A DNA stretch of 15,510 bases, taken from JBKEDS01 sp047975545. GTDB lineage: Bacteria; Bacteroidota; Bacteroidia; Flavobacteriales; Flavobacteriaceae. Position numbers and translations under genes: made by a program. Below, piece by piece: positions 5,646-12,906 of the stretch (positions are counted from its first letter, which is position 1; every line of letters begins with the position of its first letter). Under the pieces are notes generated by a model, which was given only the letters and a program-made list of their open reading frames with translations, was not told the DNA's origin and did not search any database. The DNA lies in the NCBI GenBank assembly GCA_047975545.1, contig JBKEDS010000080.1:1-15510 (forward strand), written 5' to 3'.

Positions 5646-7598
5646 ACAATTTTGGTTTAAGTCTTCTTGTATTGTAAACCCAAAAAAGATAACCGCAATA
5701 AAATACAAGGGAATGCCCAGTATTAAGGCTGCAATGTTGGGCAGTTTTTTCTTCTTATTAATGTGATTGTTGAAATTGAAGAGGTTTATAACCGACAAAA
5801 TGTAATACACCACAAACAACGCCAAGGAAACGATACTTAATTGTATGGATGAAGAAGCCAATGAGGGAAGCTCGTTGTTCCTAAAAACGAAAAACAATAT
5901 TAATAGCACAACCCCAATACCATAAAGGCTTATGGCGTATTTTGAATGTGCTTTGTAATTATTGAAATGCTTTAAGGCAGTATTGTACCGGGTATCGATA
6001 GGTATGCCAAGCGCTTGCAGTTTGTTGGCATCGTAATTTTTGTTGCTTAGTAGTTTTAGGGCATCAAAGCGGATGTTTTCGTCGTGTCCCAAGGTTTTGT
6101 AATTGTTAACCACATCGGCTAATTGGGTGTCCTTGTACCCGTTTAAAAAGGTGTAGGTCGATAATTTTCCCGTTTTAACGTTTAGGGTGTTTTTAATAGG
6201 CTCGATAATATGGTCGAACTCGAACAAACCTTTATCGGCCGTGGCACGTCGGGTTAGGTAAATACCAAGCGGAAGCATAACCAAAGTAGAAAACCAACTG
6301 GCCAAAACAGGGTTGAAGTTTCCGTTTCGGGCACTGTTAATGGCAAAAATACCAATAAAGTGGTAGGTTAAAAACAGTACAATGGCAATAACCATGGGTA
6401 GGCCTATACCGCCTTTTCGGATTAATGCACCTAAGGGGGCGCCCACAAAAAACAGGATAATACAGGCAACGCCCAAGGCAAATTTATCGTTAAGCGATAT
6501 AATGTGGTTGTTAAGCAGTTCCTTTGGCGCTTTTAGCGAATCTTCCCTTGCTTTTACGATTTGTTGGGCGCTTACGATTGATTTTTCGGCAGTTTCCACC
6601 AATTGTATTTGTTTTTCAATATCGAAACTTTTTAAAATAGGCCCTAAATTAACCGAATCCAAAGCAGGAAGGCTGGATGGTTTGTTGGGGGCAATTTTGT
6701 TAACGTTGGAGCGCTGTTCCAGGCTTTTGGCAAATGTATTTTGGTTGTTTGTTTGTTTTTCTACAAGCGAATCGATGGTTTTGCTCAAGGCCGCTACGTT
6801 AAGCATGTTGTATTTATCGGTTTCCGATTGCTCGTCCATATCAACTTGGTTGAGCTTTGTTAAATCGATGTTTATAACGTATTCCTCAAAAGTGCTTTTG
6901 GCAAAGGGCTTTTTATTTCGTGTTTTTGAATTTTTGGATTGAATATCGTTATAATAGTTGCCGTCCTTCAGTATTAATTTTAAAATATTGGAACTTTCCT
7001 TCCCGATAAGCTCGCCTGTTTTAGATTTAATAGTTGTGGCGTTTGTGCGGCCATCGCTACCCTTAACATGTATAAGCACATCGTCGAGGTATTGGTCGGT
7101 TTCGCCATGTTTTTTGGCAAATTTAATGTTATAGTCACCAACTTCGTTAAACTGGCCTTCAACCAAGAGCATGGCGGGTTTCATTTTAGCTATGTTCCGC
7201 CTTAAATTAAGGGAGTTTAATTCGGCCCAGGGAATAACGTTGTTGGCAAAGAAAAAGGTGGTAATGCCCAAAATAACAATAAATACGCTAAGCCCCGACA
7301 TGGCCCGTTGTAAGGATATGCCCGTGGATTTCATGGCGGCAAACTCGTAGTTTTCGGCAAAACTGCCAAATACCATAATCGAGGCCAACAAAATGGTTAG
7401 GGGCAGTACCAAGGGCATGAGCTTGGGCATAAAATAGAGCAAAAACTTGAAAATTACCGAAATATCCAAATCCTTACCGGCCAATTCCTTTATATAAAGC
7501 CAAATGGTTTGTAAAATAAATATTAGTATGAGTATTAAAAACACACTAATAAATGTTTTAAGGTAGGTGGTTAGTATGTAACGGTCTAATATTTTCAA
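5628..7598 (-). CDS. LptF/LptG-family (YjgP/YjgQ) LPS export permease with long C-terminal extension
   Basis: The start MKILDRYILTTYLKTF is the classic YjgP/YjgQ opening, followed by membrane segments near 12-32, 52-72 and 102-118. A periplasmic beta-jellyroll region runs about 120-365, then further membrane segments near 372-388, 396-419 and 430-447. This is the LptF/LptG layout: these subunits pair with LptB ATPase to extract LPS from the inner membrane and pass it to the periplasmic bridge. At 656 aa it is far longer than the roughly 360-aa E. coli proteins. The jellyroll contains a Gln/Asn/Ser-rich insert (about 255-310), and an added C-terminal part (450-656) carries three more predicted membrane segments (553-572, 583-604, 620-641). 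The function of the extension is unknown. It starts 11 nt after lolA. Confidence 0.9.
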   Translation of the reverse strand: MKILDRYILTTYLKTFISVFLILILIFILQTIWLYIKELAGKDLDISVIFKFLLYFMPKLMPLVLPLTILLASIMVFGSFAENYEFAAMKSTGISLQRAMSGLSVFIVILGITTFFFANNVIPWAELNSLNLRRNIAKMKPAMLLVEGQFNEVGDYNIKFAKKHGETDQYLDDVLIHVKGSDGRTNATTIKSKTGELIGKESSNILKLILKDGNYYNDIQSKNSKTRNKKPFAKSTFEEYVINIDLTKLNQVDMDEQSETDKYNMLNVAALSKTIDSLVEKQTNNQNTFAKSLEQRSNVNKIAPNKPSSLPALDSVNLGPILKSFDIEKQIQLVETAEKSIVSAQQIVKAREDSLKAPKELLNNHIISLNDKFALGVACIILFFVGAPLGALIRKGGIGLPMVIAIVLFLTYHFIGIFAINSARNGNFNPVLASWFSTLVMLPLGIYLTRRATADKGLFEFDHIIEPIKNTLNVKTGKLSTYTFLNGYKDTQLADVVNNYKTLGHDENIRFDALKLLSNKNYDANKLQALGIPIDTRYNTALKHFNNYKAHSKYAISLYGIGVVLLILFFVFRNNELPSLASSSIQLSIVSLALFVVYYILSVINLFNFNNHINKKKKLPNIAALILGIPLYFIAVIFFGFTIQEDLNQNCFDSLE

Positions 7599-7609
7599 GT
7601 TTCTTCTAC

Positions 7610-8251
7610 TTAATCTAAATTGTTGATGTAATAATCTTTGTATTTATTGGTATCGAAGCTAAAAAACGATTTTGGCAAAGGCTCGTTGGTTTTTAGTTCG
7701 GTTACCGTAAGTATGGTTTTGGTTTTGTTTTCGCCAACTTGTATAAGGTTGTAAATGTGCTTGGTTTGTTTGTCTATACCCAAAAGGATATAATCTATTT
7801 CGGAATGTGTGTCTATGGGCGTAAGTTTTACGTATTGTATTTTTCGGCCGTTTATGTTTTGCTCGATGTCCATTTTGTAGGTGTAGCCGTCTTGGTAAAA
7901 GGTTAGCATTTTGCTTGGGGTAATGGTGTCGTCCTCGTTGGTGTTTTCGTTAGAAACGGTAACCTCTTCATCCTCGGGGCTTATATTATATAGGGTTTTG
8001 CCATCGAACAATCGGGTAACGCCCAAAATATTCAACTTGTATTTTTCGCCTTGCAATACCACATCGCCTTTGGTTTCCTGTTTAATGTTTTCGGCAGTGT
8101 TTTCTAATACATATTTAAAGCTAATGGAAATGCTGTTATAGGTTTTTACTTTTGCCGATACTTCGTTAAGTAGCGATTTTGCTTGGCTTTGGGTAAAAGC
8201 GGTTAATGATAGTGTAAGTGCTAAACCGGTAATAATGTGTTTTAATTTCAT
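7610..8251 (-). CDS. lolA: Outer-membrane lipoprotein carrier protein LolA-like
   Basis: The 213-aa protein begins with a signal peptide: basic MKLKH, a hydrophobic core at about 6-19, and a likely signal peptidase I site after SQA24, so the mature protein is periplasmic. No lipobox Cys is present. The rest shows LolA-family features: TYNSISISFKY (37-47) in the first strand, KGDVVLQGEKYKL (61-73), TRLFDGKTLYNI (79-90) and a C-terminal FSFDTNKYKDYYI. LolA accepts lipoproteins released by LolCDE and carries them to the outer membrane in a hydrophobic half-barrel. It sits 18 nt after ftsK and 11 nt before the LptFG-like permease, placing lipoprotein and LPS transport in one transcription unit. 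Confidence 0.88.
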   Translation of the reverse strand: MKLKHIITGLALTLSLTAFTQSQAKSLLNEVSAKVKTYNSISISFKYVLENTAENIKQETKGDVVLQGEKYKLNILGVTRLFDGKTLYNISPEDEEVTVSNENTNEDDTITPSKMLTFYQDGYTYKMDIEQNINGRKIQYVKLTPIDTHSEIDYILLGIDKQTKHIYNLIQVGENKTKTILTVTELKTNEPLPKSFFSFDTNKYKDYYINNLD

Positions 8252-8269
8252 TTTGAAAAAATTAATTTT

Positions 8270-10684
8270 TTATAAATCTTCGTTTTCCAGATGGTTGTCC
8301 AAAGTGGTAAGGTCGGGTATTAAAACCTGTCGGGCTTTACTGCCCTCGAAAGGCCCTACTACCCCGGCGGCCTCCAATTGGTCTATAAGCCTTCCGGCCC
8401 TGTTATAGCCCAGTTTTAGCTTACGTTGCAGTAGGGAAGCCGAGCCTTGTTGCGCGGTAACCACAACAATGGCCGCATCTTTAAACAGCGCATCTCTTTC
8501 GGAAATATCTATATCAAGACTTGTGCCACTATCTTCGCCTACATATTCGGGCAGCAAATAGGCTTCGGGGTATGCTTTTTGCGCCCCAATAAACTCCGTA
8601 ATGTTTTCAACTTCGGGCGTGTCCACAAAGGCACATTGCACCCGTATCAGGTCATTGCCTTGGGTGTACAGCATATCGCCACGGCCAATAAGTTGGTCGG
8701 CCCCGGCGCCGTCCAAAATAGTCCTGGAATCTATTTTTGAAGTTACCCTAAAAGCTACCCGTGCGGGGAAATTGGCCTTAATAATACCCGTAATTACATT
8801 AACCGAAGGCCGCTGCGTGGCAATAATAAGGTGTATGCCAATAGCCCGAGCCAATTGTGCCAAACGGGCAATGGGGGTTTCTACTTCCTTGCCTGCCGTC
8901 ATAATTAAATCGGCAAACTCATCGACCACCAAAACAATATAAGGCAAAAACCTATGCCCGTCGTTGGGGTTTAGCTTACGTTCTTTAAATTTGGTGTTGT
9001 ACTCGGCAATATTGCGGCATAGGGCGTTTTTAAGCAGTTCGTAGCGGTTGTCCATTTCAATACACAACGAATTTAGCGTATTTATAACCTTGGTGTTGTC
9101 GGTAATAATGGCATCTTCGCTATCGGGCAATTTGGCCAGGTAATGGCGCTCTATTTTATTGAACAGGGTAAGCTCTACTTTTTTAGGGTCTACCAGTACA
9201 AATTTAACTTCGGCAGGGTGTTTTTTGTATAAAAGTGAAGTAAGTACAGCATTAAGCCCAACCGATTTACCTTGTCCCGTGGCTCCGGCCATAAGCAAGT
9301 GCGGCATTTTTGCCAAATCGACCACAAAGGTTTCGTTGCTAATGGTTTTTCCTAAGGCAACGGGAAGCTGCATTTCGGAAGCCTGAAATTTTTTGGAGGC
9401 AATTACCGAACGCATGGACACAATAGTCGAGTTTTTGTTGGGTACCTCGATACCAATAGTGCCCTTGCCCGGTATTGGTGCAATAATACGAATGCCCAAG
9501 GCCGATAGCGATAGGGCAATATCGTCCTCCAGATTTTTAATTTTTGAAATGCGTATGCCCGCATCGGGTACTATTTCGTAAAGGGTAACCGTTGGGCCAA
9601 TGGTGGCCTTAATACTAGCAATACCTATGCTGTAGTTTTTAAGGGTTTCAACAATTTTATTTTTGTTTTCCTCTAATTCGTCCTGATTGATGGTTATGCC
9701 TTCGGAATCGTATTTTTTAAGAAGGTCGAGCGATGGGAATTGGTATTTCGATAATTCCAAGGTAGGGTCGAACTCTCCAAAATCCTCCACGAGTTTGTTG
9801 GCCAGGTTGCCTTCGGTTTTGGCTTCTTCGGCTACGGTACGGACTTCCATTTTAAGGTCGTCTTCGTTAAAATTGTCGTCCTCAAAATCGTCTTCCACCG
9901 GGGGAGGGGTTACGTTTATTTCTAATGGTGTTTCGGTTTCAGCCTTCTTTGTTAAAGGTTTTGTGCTTGGTGTAACATCTTCTTTATCAGCAGATAAGTC
10001 GAAAGCGGTTTTAAAGGCTTCGGCTTCGGCCGTTAAATTGTTGTCAACCGGAGCAAGATAGTCGTCGTCTGCCGTGTTGAATTCTTCTTTTATATCTTTT
10101 TTGGCCGATTTAAAAAGGGCGACAATACTTTCAAAAGTTACTTTAAACCGAATGGCCAAAAATGAAATAAGCCCAAAAACAAGCAATAAAATAACGCCAA
10201 TCTTGCCGATATAGTCTTGCAAAAAGCTATTGGTTTCGAAACCAACGGCACCACCGAGAATCCCGTTTTTATTTCCAAAAAAGCCTAAAAAAACCGAAAT
10301 CCAAATAACGGTTAAAATGCCCCAAAACCAATGTTTGCGAAGTTTTGCCTTGTTGGCGTTCATGAGTACGTAAGTCCCCGATAATATAACGAGCCCCGCA
10401 AAAATGAATGCCGCAATACCGAAACCTTGCTGGATAAAAAAGTGGCTTAGCCAAGCCCCGCTTTTGCTTAGCCAGTTTTCGCTGGGAACATCCCTGTTGG
10501 CAAAGCCCGAAAGGGTACTTTGGTCGGCCTCGCCCGTAAAAAAGAACGATACAAAGGCTATAAGGAGTATAAACCCGAAAATGCACAAAAAACTGCCAAA
10601 TACCAAGCGTTGTTGGCTTGATAATTTAAAGCTGGGCATTTTCGATTTTTGGGGTGTTTTCGGGTTGTTGTTTTTTTTCGCCAT
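8270..10684 (-). CDS. ftsK: DNA translocase FtsK
   Basis: The 804-aa protein has the full FtsK layout. There are about four membrane segments (29-50, 88-109, 118-136, 160-180). An acidic, Pro/Thr-containing linker (200-300, with EDDFEDDNFNEDD) is shorter than in E. coli. The motor starts near 305. Walker A is GATGQGKS (467-474), Walker B is IVLVVDEFADL (583-593), and ATQRPSVNVITG (622-633) and DGAGADQLIGRGDMLY (658-673) are family signatures. A C-terminal gamma winged-helix domain (about 735-790, SASLLQRKLKLGYNRAGRLID) should read polar KOPS-like DNA sites and activate XerCD. The protein sits at the septum, pumps chromosome termini and resolves dimers. It is the first gene of the cluster and has its own promoter. 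Confidence 0.97.
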   Translation of the reverse strand: MAKKNNNPKTPQKSKMPSFKLSSQQRLVFGSFLCIFGFILLIAFVSFFFTGEADQSTLSGFANRDVPSENWLSKSGAWLSHFFIQQGFGIAAFIFAGLVILSGTYVLMNANKAKLRKHWFWGILTVIWISVFLGFFGNKNGILGGAVGFETNSFLQDYIGKIGVILLLVFGLISFLAIRFKVTFESIVALFKSAKKDIKEEFNTADDDYLAPVDNNLTAEAEAFKTAFDLSADKEDVTPSTKPLTKKAETETPLEINVTPPPVEDDFEDDNFNEDDLKMEVRTVAEEAKTEGNLANKLVEDFGEFDPTLELSKYQFPSLDLLKKYDSEGITINQDELEENKNKIVETLKNYSIGIASIKATIGPTVTLYEIVPDAGIRISKIKNLEDDIALSLSALGIRIIAPIPGKGTIGIEVPNKNSTIVSMRSVIASKKFQASEMQLPVALGKTISNETFVVDLAKMPHLLMAGATGQGKSVGLNAVLTSLLYKKHPAEVKFVLVDPKKVELTLFNKIERHYLAKLPDSEDAIITDNTKVINTLNSLCIEMDNRYELLKNALCRNIAEYNTKFKERKLNPNDGHRFLPYIVLVVDEFADLIMTAGKEVETPIARLAQLARAIGIHLIIATQRPSVNVITGIIKANFPARVAFRVTSKIDSRTILDGAGADQLIGRGDMLYTQGNDLIRVQCAFVDTPEVENITEFIGAQKAYPEAYLLPEYVGEDSGTSLDIDISERDALFKDAAIVVVTAQQGSASLLQRKLKLGYNRAGRLIDQLEAAGVVGPFEGSKARQVLIPDLTTLDNHLENEDL

Positions 10685-11051
10685 TATGCGGTTTTAATTG
10701 CAGCAAAAATACAAATTACTAACGTTTATCCTAATGGATATATTGAACTGGTTTAAACTTTTTTAATTGGTTGGCATAAACCCCCGATATTTTAGAAGAT
10801 AGACCGTTTTACGGATAGATTATAGAAAATAGGCCATTGAAAAACAGATGTTTATTTTTTTGATGCGCCATCTATCCTTGTTTTTTGTGATTTATCTTTT
10901 TGCTAAAAATGCGCTTTTAAGAAGATAAAATACTTAAAATATTGAAAATAAACATAATACATGTGGTTGGTTTTGTTGGTAATGTGGTTTTTAAACAAAT
11001 TTTTCGGGCGGTTGCAATTGGTTAAAAATAGTTCAATTTAAAAGAATAATT
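10685..11051. other. 367-nt AT-rich intergenic region between the DagK-family gene and ftsK
   Basis: Stops are frequent in all frames and no RNA gene was recognised. It holds the ftsK -7 element at its low end. No convincing terminator for the upstream kinase gene was found: there is no stem followed by a T-run on the minus strand. It is the longest stretch in the window without any gene. A small RNA or a longer ftsK leader cannot be excluded. Confidence 0.5.
10704..10711 (-). promoter_or_regulatory. -7 element of the ftsK promoter
   Basis: TATTTTTG on the minus strand fits TAnnTTTG and lies 19 nt from the ftsK ATG, so the leader would be short. No clear -33 TTTG is seen at the usual distance. 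Confidence 0.45.
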
Positions 11052-11420
11052 TTAAAAAATCTTTGGCAAATAAATAACCAACCCGATAATAACGGCAAAA
11101 AAAGCGGCAATAAACACGGCACCTGCCGAAAGGTCCTTTATAAGGCCTATTTTTTCGTGGCGTTCGGGGTGGATAAAATTGGCTATTTCCTCAATGGCGG
11201 TGTTAACGCCTTCTAAGCTCATTACCAGTGCTATGGCAAGGATTTGGATAATCCACTCGGTAAGCGAAATGTTAAAACAAAACCCAGCTACGGTTAGGCC
11301 AATGGCAATGGAAAACTGTATTTTTATACTGGCTTCGGTTTTTAACAATAAAACAGCGCCTTTAAAAGCGTAGCCTACGCTTTTGAGGCGGTTTTTTAAA
11401 AAGGATTCTTTCTTGGGCAT
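11052..11420 (-). CDS. Diacylglycerol kinase (DagK)-family lipid kinase
   Basis: The 122-aa length and three-helix membrane layout (about 35-52, 54-70, 97-118) match the DagK/undecaprenol kinase family. The N-terminal amphipathic part RLKSVGYAFKGAVLLLKTE (11-29) corresponds to the surface helix carrying the first catalytic Glu. EGVNTAIEEIANFIHP (69-84) is the family signature with the Mg-binding Glu residues, and IKDLSAGAVFIAAF (93-106) completes the active site. Members phosphorylate diacylglycerol (E. coli type) or undecaprenol (Gram-positive type) at the inner membrane. The short single-domain sequence does not settle which lipid is used. It lies downstream of tpx on the same strand, separated by a repeat hairpin. 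Confidence 0.9.
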   Translation of the reverse strand: MPKKESFLKNRLKSVGYAFKGAVLLLKTEASIKIQFSIAIGLTVAGFCFNISLTEWIIQILAIALVMSLEGVNTAIEEIANFIHPERHEKIGLIKDLSAGAVFIAAFFAVIIGLVIYLPKIF

Positions 11421-11463
11421 TTGTTATTTAAGGCTACGTGGTTTTGTTTCCGAAAAAAAGCAA

Positions 11464-11511
11464 GCCACAAATACACGAATGTTTTTTGTTGAATATTCGT
11501 GTATTCGTGGC
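11464..11511. repeat. Imperfect 17-bp inverted repeat, REP-like
   Basis: GCCACAAATACACGAAT (11464-11480) pairs with ATTCGTGTATTCGTGGC (11495-11511), with one mismatch and a 14-nt T-rich spacer. The right arm contains the internal direct repeat ATTCGTG. It fills the gap between tpx and the DagK-family gene. It lacks a U-tract on the minus strand, so it is more like a dispersed palindromic repeat than a standard terminator, though it may protect or end the tpx transcript. Confidence 0.65.
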
Positions 11512-11530
11512 ACAAAATATTTATAGCGCT

Positions 11531-12037
11531 TTATTGGGCATTTAAGGCTTTTAAAGCATTTTGGTAATTGGGTTCGTTAACGGTTTCGGTAACTTGTTCG
11601 GTGTAGGTTACGTTGCCGTTTTCATCTATAACCACTACGGCGCGCGATAATAAGCCTTCCAATGGTCCGGTTGTAAAGGTAACGCCGTAATCGGTGCCAA
11701 ATTTACCGGATTTAAAATCGGATAGGGATATAACATCGTTTAAGCCTTCGGCGCCGCAAAAACGGGCTTGGGCAAAGGGCAAATCTTTTGAAATACACAA
11801 TACTTTGGTGTTTTTTAAGCTACTTGCCTCTTTGTTAAACTGGCGTACCGATTGGGCGCAAGTACCCGTATCTACGCTCGGGAAAATGTTTAGTACAAGT
11901 TTGCTGCCCTTAAAATCGTTTAGCTTTTTTTGGGATAAATCGGTTGCCGTTAAGGTGAAGTCGGGCGCTTTTGTACCTGTTTTTGGAAGTGTTCCACTGG
12001 TCTGTATGTTGTCGCCGTGTAATGTTACTGTTGCCAT
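11531..12037 (-). CDS. tpx: Thiol peroxidase Tpx (atypical 2-Cys peroxiredoxin)
   Basis: The 168-aa protein follows E. coli Tpx closely in length and motif position. FPSVDTGTC60AQSV carries the peroxidatic Cys60 with Thr57, and ARFC94GAEG holds the resolving Cys94, which fits the intramolecular disulfide of Tpx enzymes. The N-terminus MATVTLHGDNIQTSGTLPKT is the typical Tpx hairpin, and LLSRAVVVIDENGNVTYTEQV (109-129) includes the conserved Arg. Tpx reduces alkyl hydroperoxides and H2O2 using thioredoxin; a thioredoxin-like gene lies just upstream. Because the C-terminus ends in NALKALNAQ, it is full length. Confidence 0.96.
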   Translation of the reverse strand: MATVTLHGDNIQTSGTLPKTGTKAPDFTLTATDLSQKKLNDFKGSKLVLNIFPSVDTGTCAQSVRQFNKEASSLKNTKVLCISKDLPFAQARFCGAEGLNDVISLSDFKSGKFGTDYGVTFTTGPLEGLLSRAVVVIDENGNVTYTEQVTETVNEPNYQNALKALNAQ

Positions 12038-12066
12038 TGTTTTTTGTTTTTAAATTAATTTTCAGA

Positions 12067-12074
12067 TAAAAGTA
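12067..12074 (-). promoter_or_regulatory. Possible -7 element of tpx
   Basis: The minus strand reads TACTTTTA in this position, one base from TAnnTTTG, about 30 nt before the tpx ATG. No -33 element is obvious, so this is weak. Confidence 0.3.
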
Positions 12075-12166
12075 GTGTATTTCTTTTTTTTAAGTGAAGG
12101 GTTTTTGTTTTTTTTAAGATTGGGGGAGCAAGTTTCGGGTTTCAAGTTTCCGGTTGGTAAGAAGGC

Positions 12167-12203
12167 AAAAAAAAACCTGTTCGATTAAAAACAGATTTTT
12201 TTT
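12167..12203 (-). terminator. Rho-independent terminator after the redox genes
   Basis: AAAAAACCTGTT (12170-12181) pairs with AACAGATTTTTT (12190-12201) with one G-U pair on the minus strand and an 8-nt loop. On the minus strand it is followed by T-rich sequence, 15 nt after the stop of the small 85-aa gene. It separates the peroxiredoxin-thioredoxin group from tpx. T-runs on both sides mean it could act in both directions. Confidence 0.7.
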
Positions 12204-12217
12204 AAATTTTTCTTCTT

Positions 12218-12475
12218 CTACTTATCAATGGAACCCAGCACGCGCGACATAAATTGGTTTAGGGCTTCTTTTTTTGGTGTGCCGTCCTTAACCATTTTGT
12301 TTACTTCTATGGCGCCGTACATGTTGGATATAAGTTCGCCTATAACGTCCAACTCTTCATCTTTTAGCGAGGGTACTTCGGTTAGGGCTTCTAAGGTTTC
12401 AATGGTTTCAATTACAAAATCCTCGTCGTTGTCTTCTATAAATTGGGTAAGGTGCTTAATTACCGGTAGTTTCAT
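12218..12475 (-). CDS. Conserved small flavobacterial protein (DUF6952-like)
   Basis: The 85-aa protein is short, acidic and predicted to be mainly helical, with no signal peptide, membrane segment or Cys. It begins MKLPVIKHLTQFIEDNDEDF and contains ETIETLEALTEVPSLKDEEL (23-42) and ELISNMYGAIEVNKMV (47-62). I recall it as a conserved Flavobacteriaceae family, probably the one named DUF6952, but that name comes from memory rather than a search. No function is known to me. It follows the thioredoxin-like gene after 47 nt and precedes a terminator, so it is likely the last gene of the peroxiredoxin-thioredoxin transcript, which suggests a role tied to peroxide or thiol metabolism. Confidence 0.8.
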   Translation of the reverse strand: MKLPVIKHLTQFIEDNDEDFVIETIETLEALTEVPSLKDEELDVIGELISNMYGAIEVNKMVKDGTPKKEALNQFMSRVLGSIDK

Positions 12476-12522
12476 TTTTATGCCGTTTACAGGGTTATAA
12501 TTTATGGTAGGGGCTACGGGTT

Positions 12523-12831
12523 TTATAAAACCTCGTTTGCCAAACTGTTTAAAACCTCGGCTTTGTTGGTTTGTACTTGGTTTACCAATGTTCCGTTTTT
12601 AAAAACGGCAAATGTTGGCAGGTTGTCTACCGTTGCCAGTTTTCGGCTTTCGGGAAATTTTTCGGCATCGGCAACAACAAAGGTTGCGTTTTCGTTTTCC
12701 GAAGCCAGTTTTTTAAATTTGGGTTTCATAATCCGGCAATTGCCGCACCATGTAGCCGAGTATTGCACCAAAACGGTGTTGTTTTGTGCTACTATTTCCG
12801 ATAGGTTGTCTTGTTCTAATTCTTGTATCAT
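12523..12831 (-). CDS. Thioredoxin-family protein with WCGNC active site
   Basis: At 102 aa it is a single thioredoxin fold. Residues 21-34 read LVQYSATWCGNCRI, with the redox pair Cys29/Cys32; LPTFAVFKNG (71-80) contains the cis-Pro72 loop. The active site is WCGNC rather than the WCGPC of standard thioredoxin, a change expected to shift the redox potential. No signal peptide is seen, so it is cytosolic. It lies 75 nt after the peroxiredoxin gene and 47 nt before the small conserved gene, and is the natural candidate reductant for the peroxiredoxin and perhaps Tpx. A long hairpin stands between it and the peroxiredoxin gene and may lower read-through. Confidence 0.93.
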   Translation of the reverse strand: MIQELEQDNLSEIVAQNNTVLVQYSATWCGNCRIMKPKFKKLASENENATFVVADAEKFPESRKLATVDNLPTFAVFKNGTLVNQVQTNKAEVLNSLANEVL

Positions 12832-12841
12832 AATGGTTTTG

Positions 12842-12893
12842 TTTTGGGTTTCAAGTTTTGGGTTTCAGGTTGTTGAAAACCTGAAACCCAAAA
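12842..12893. repeat. Tandem 14-bp repeat plus 16-bp perfect inverted repeat between peroxiredoxin and thioredoxin genes
   Basis: TTTTGGGTTTCAAG (12842-12855) is followed directly by TTTTGGGTTTCAGG. The second copy begins a perfect inverted repeat, TTTTGGGTTTCAGGTT (12856-12871) with AACCTGAAACCCAAAA (12878-12893), around a 6-nt loop. The 13-mer GGGTTTCAAGTTT at 12846-12858 recurs exactly at 12137-12149, upstream of tpx. There is no U-tract after the stem in the direction of transcription, so this is a repeat element or processing stem rather than a typical terminator. Confidence 0.75.
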
Positions 12894-12906
12894 ACCTGGA
12901 ACATTA

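Noticed and set aside
6382..6942. 186-codon open frame on the plus strand
   Set aside because: It is antisense to the LptF/LptG-like gene, with no recognisable motif and no promoter or start context.
9687..10061. 124-codon Ser-rich open frame on the plus strand
   Set aside because: It is antisense to the acidic FtsK linker; the Ser runs are the complement of Glu/Asp codons.
10685..11051. Hidden small gene in the long gap before ftsK
   Set aside because: All frames on both strands are broken by frequent stops, and no start with a credible leader and length was found.
12856..12893. Rho-independent terminator between peroxiredoxin and thioredoxin genes
   Set aside because: The stem is strong, but no T-run follows on the minus strand, so it is recorded as a repeat hairpin.
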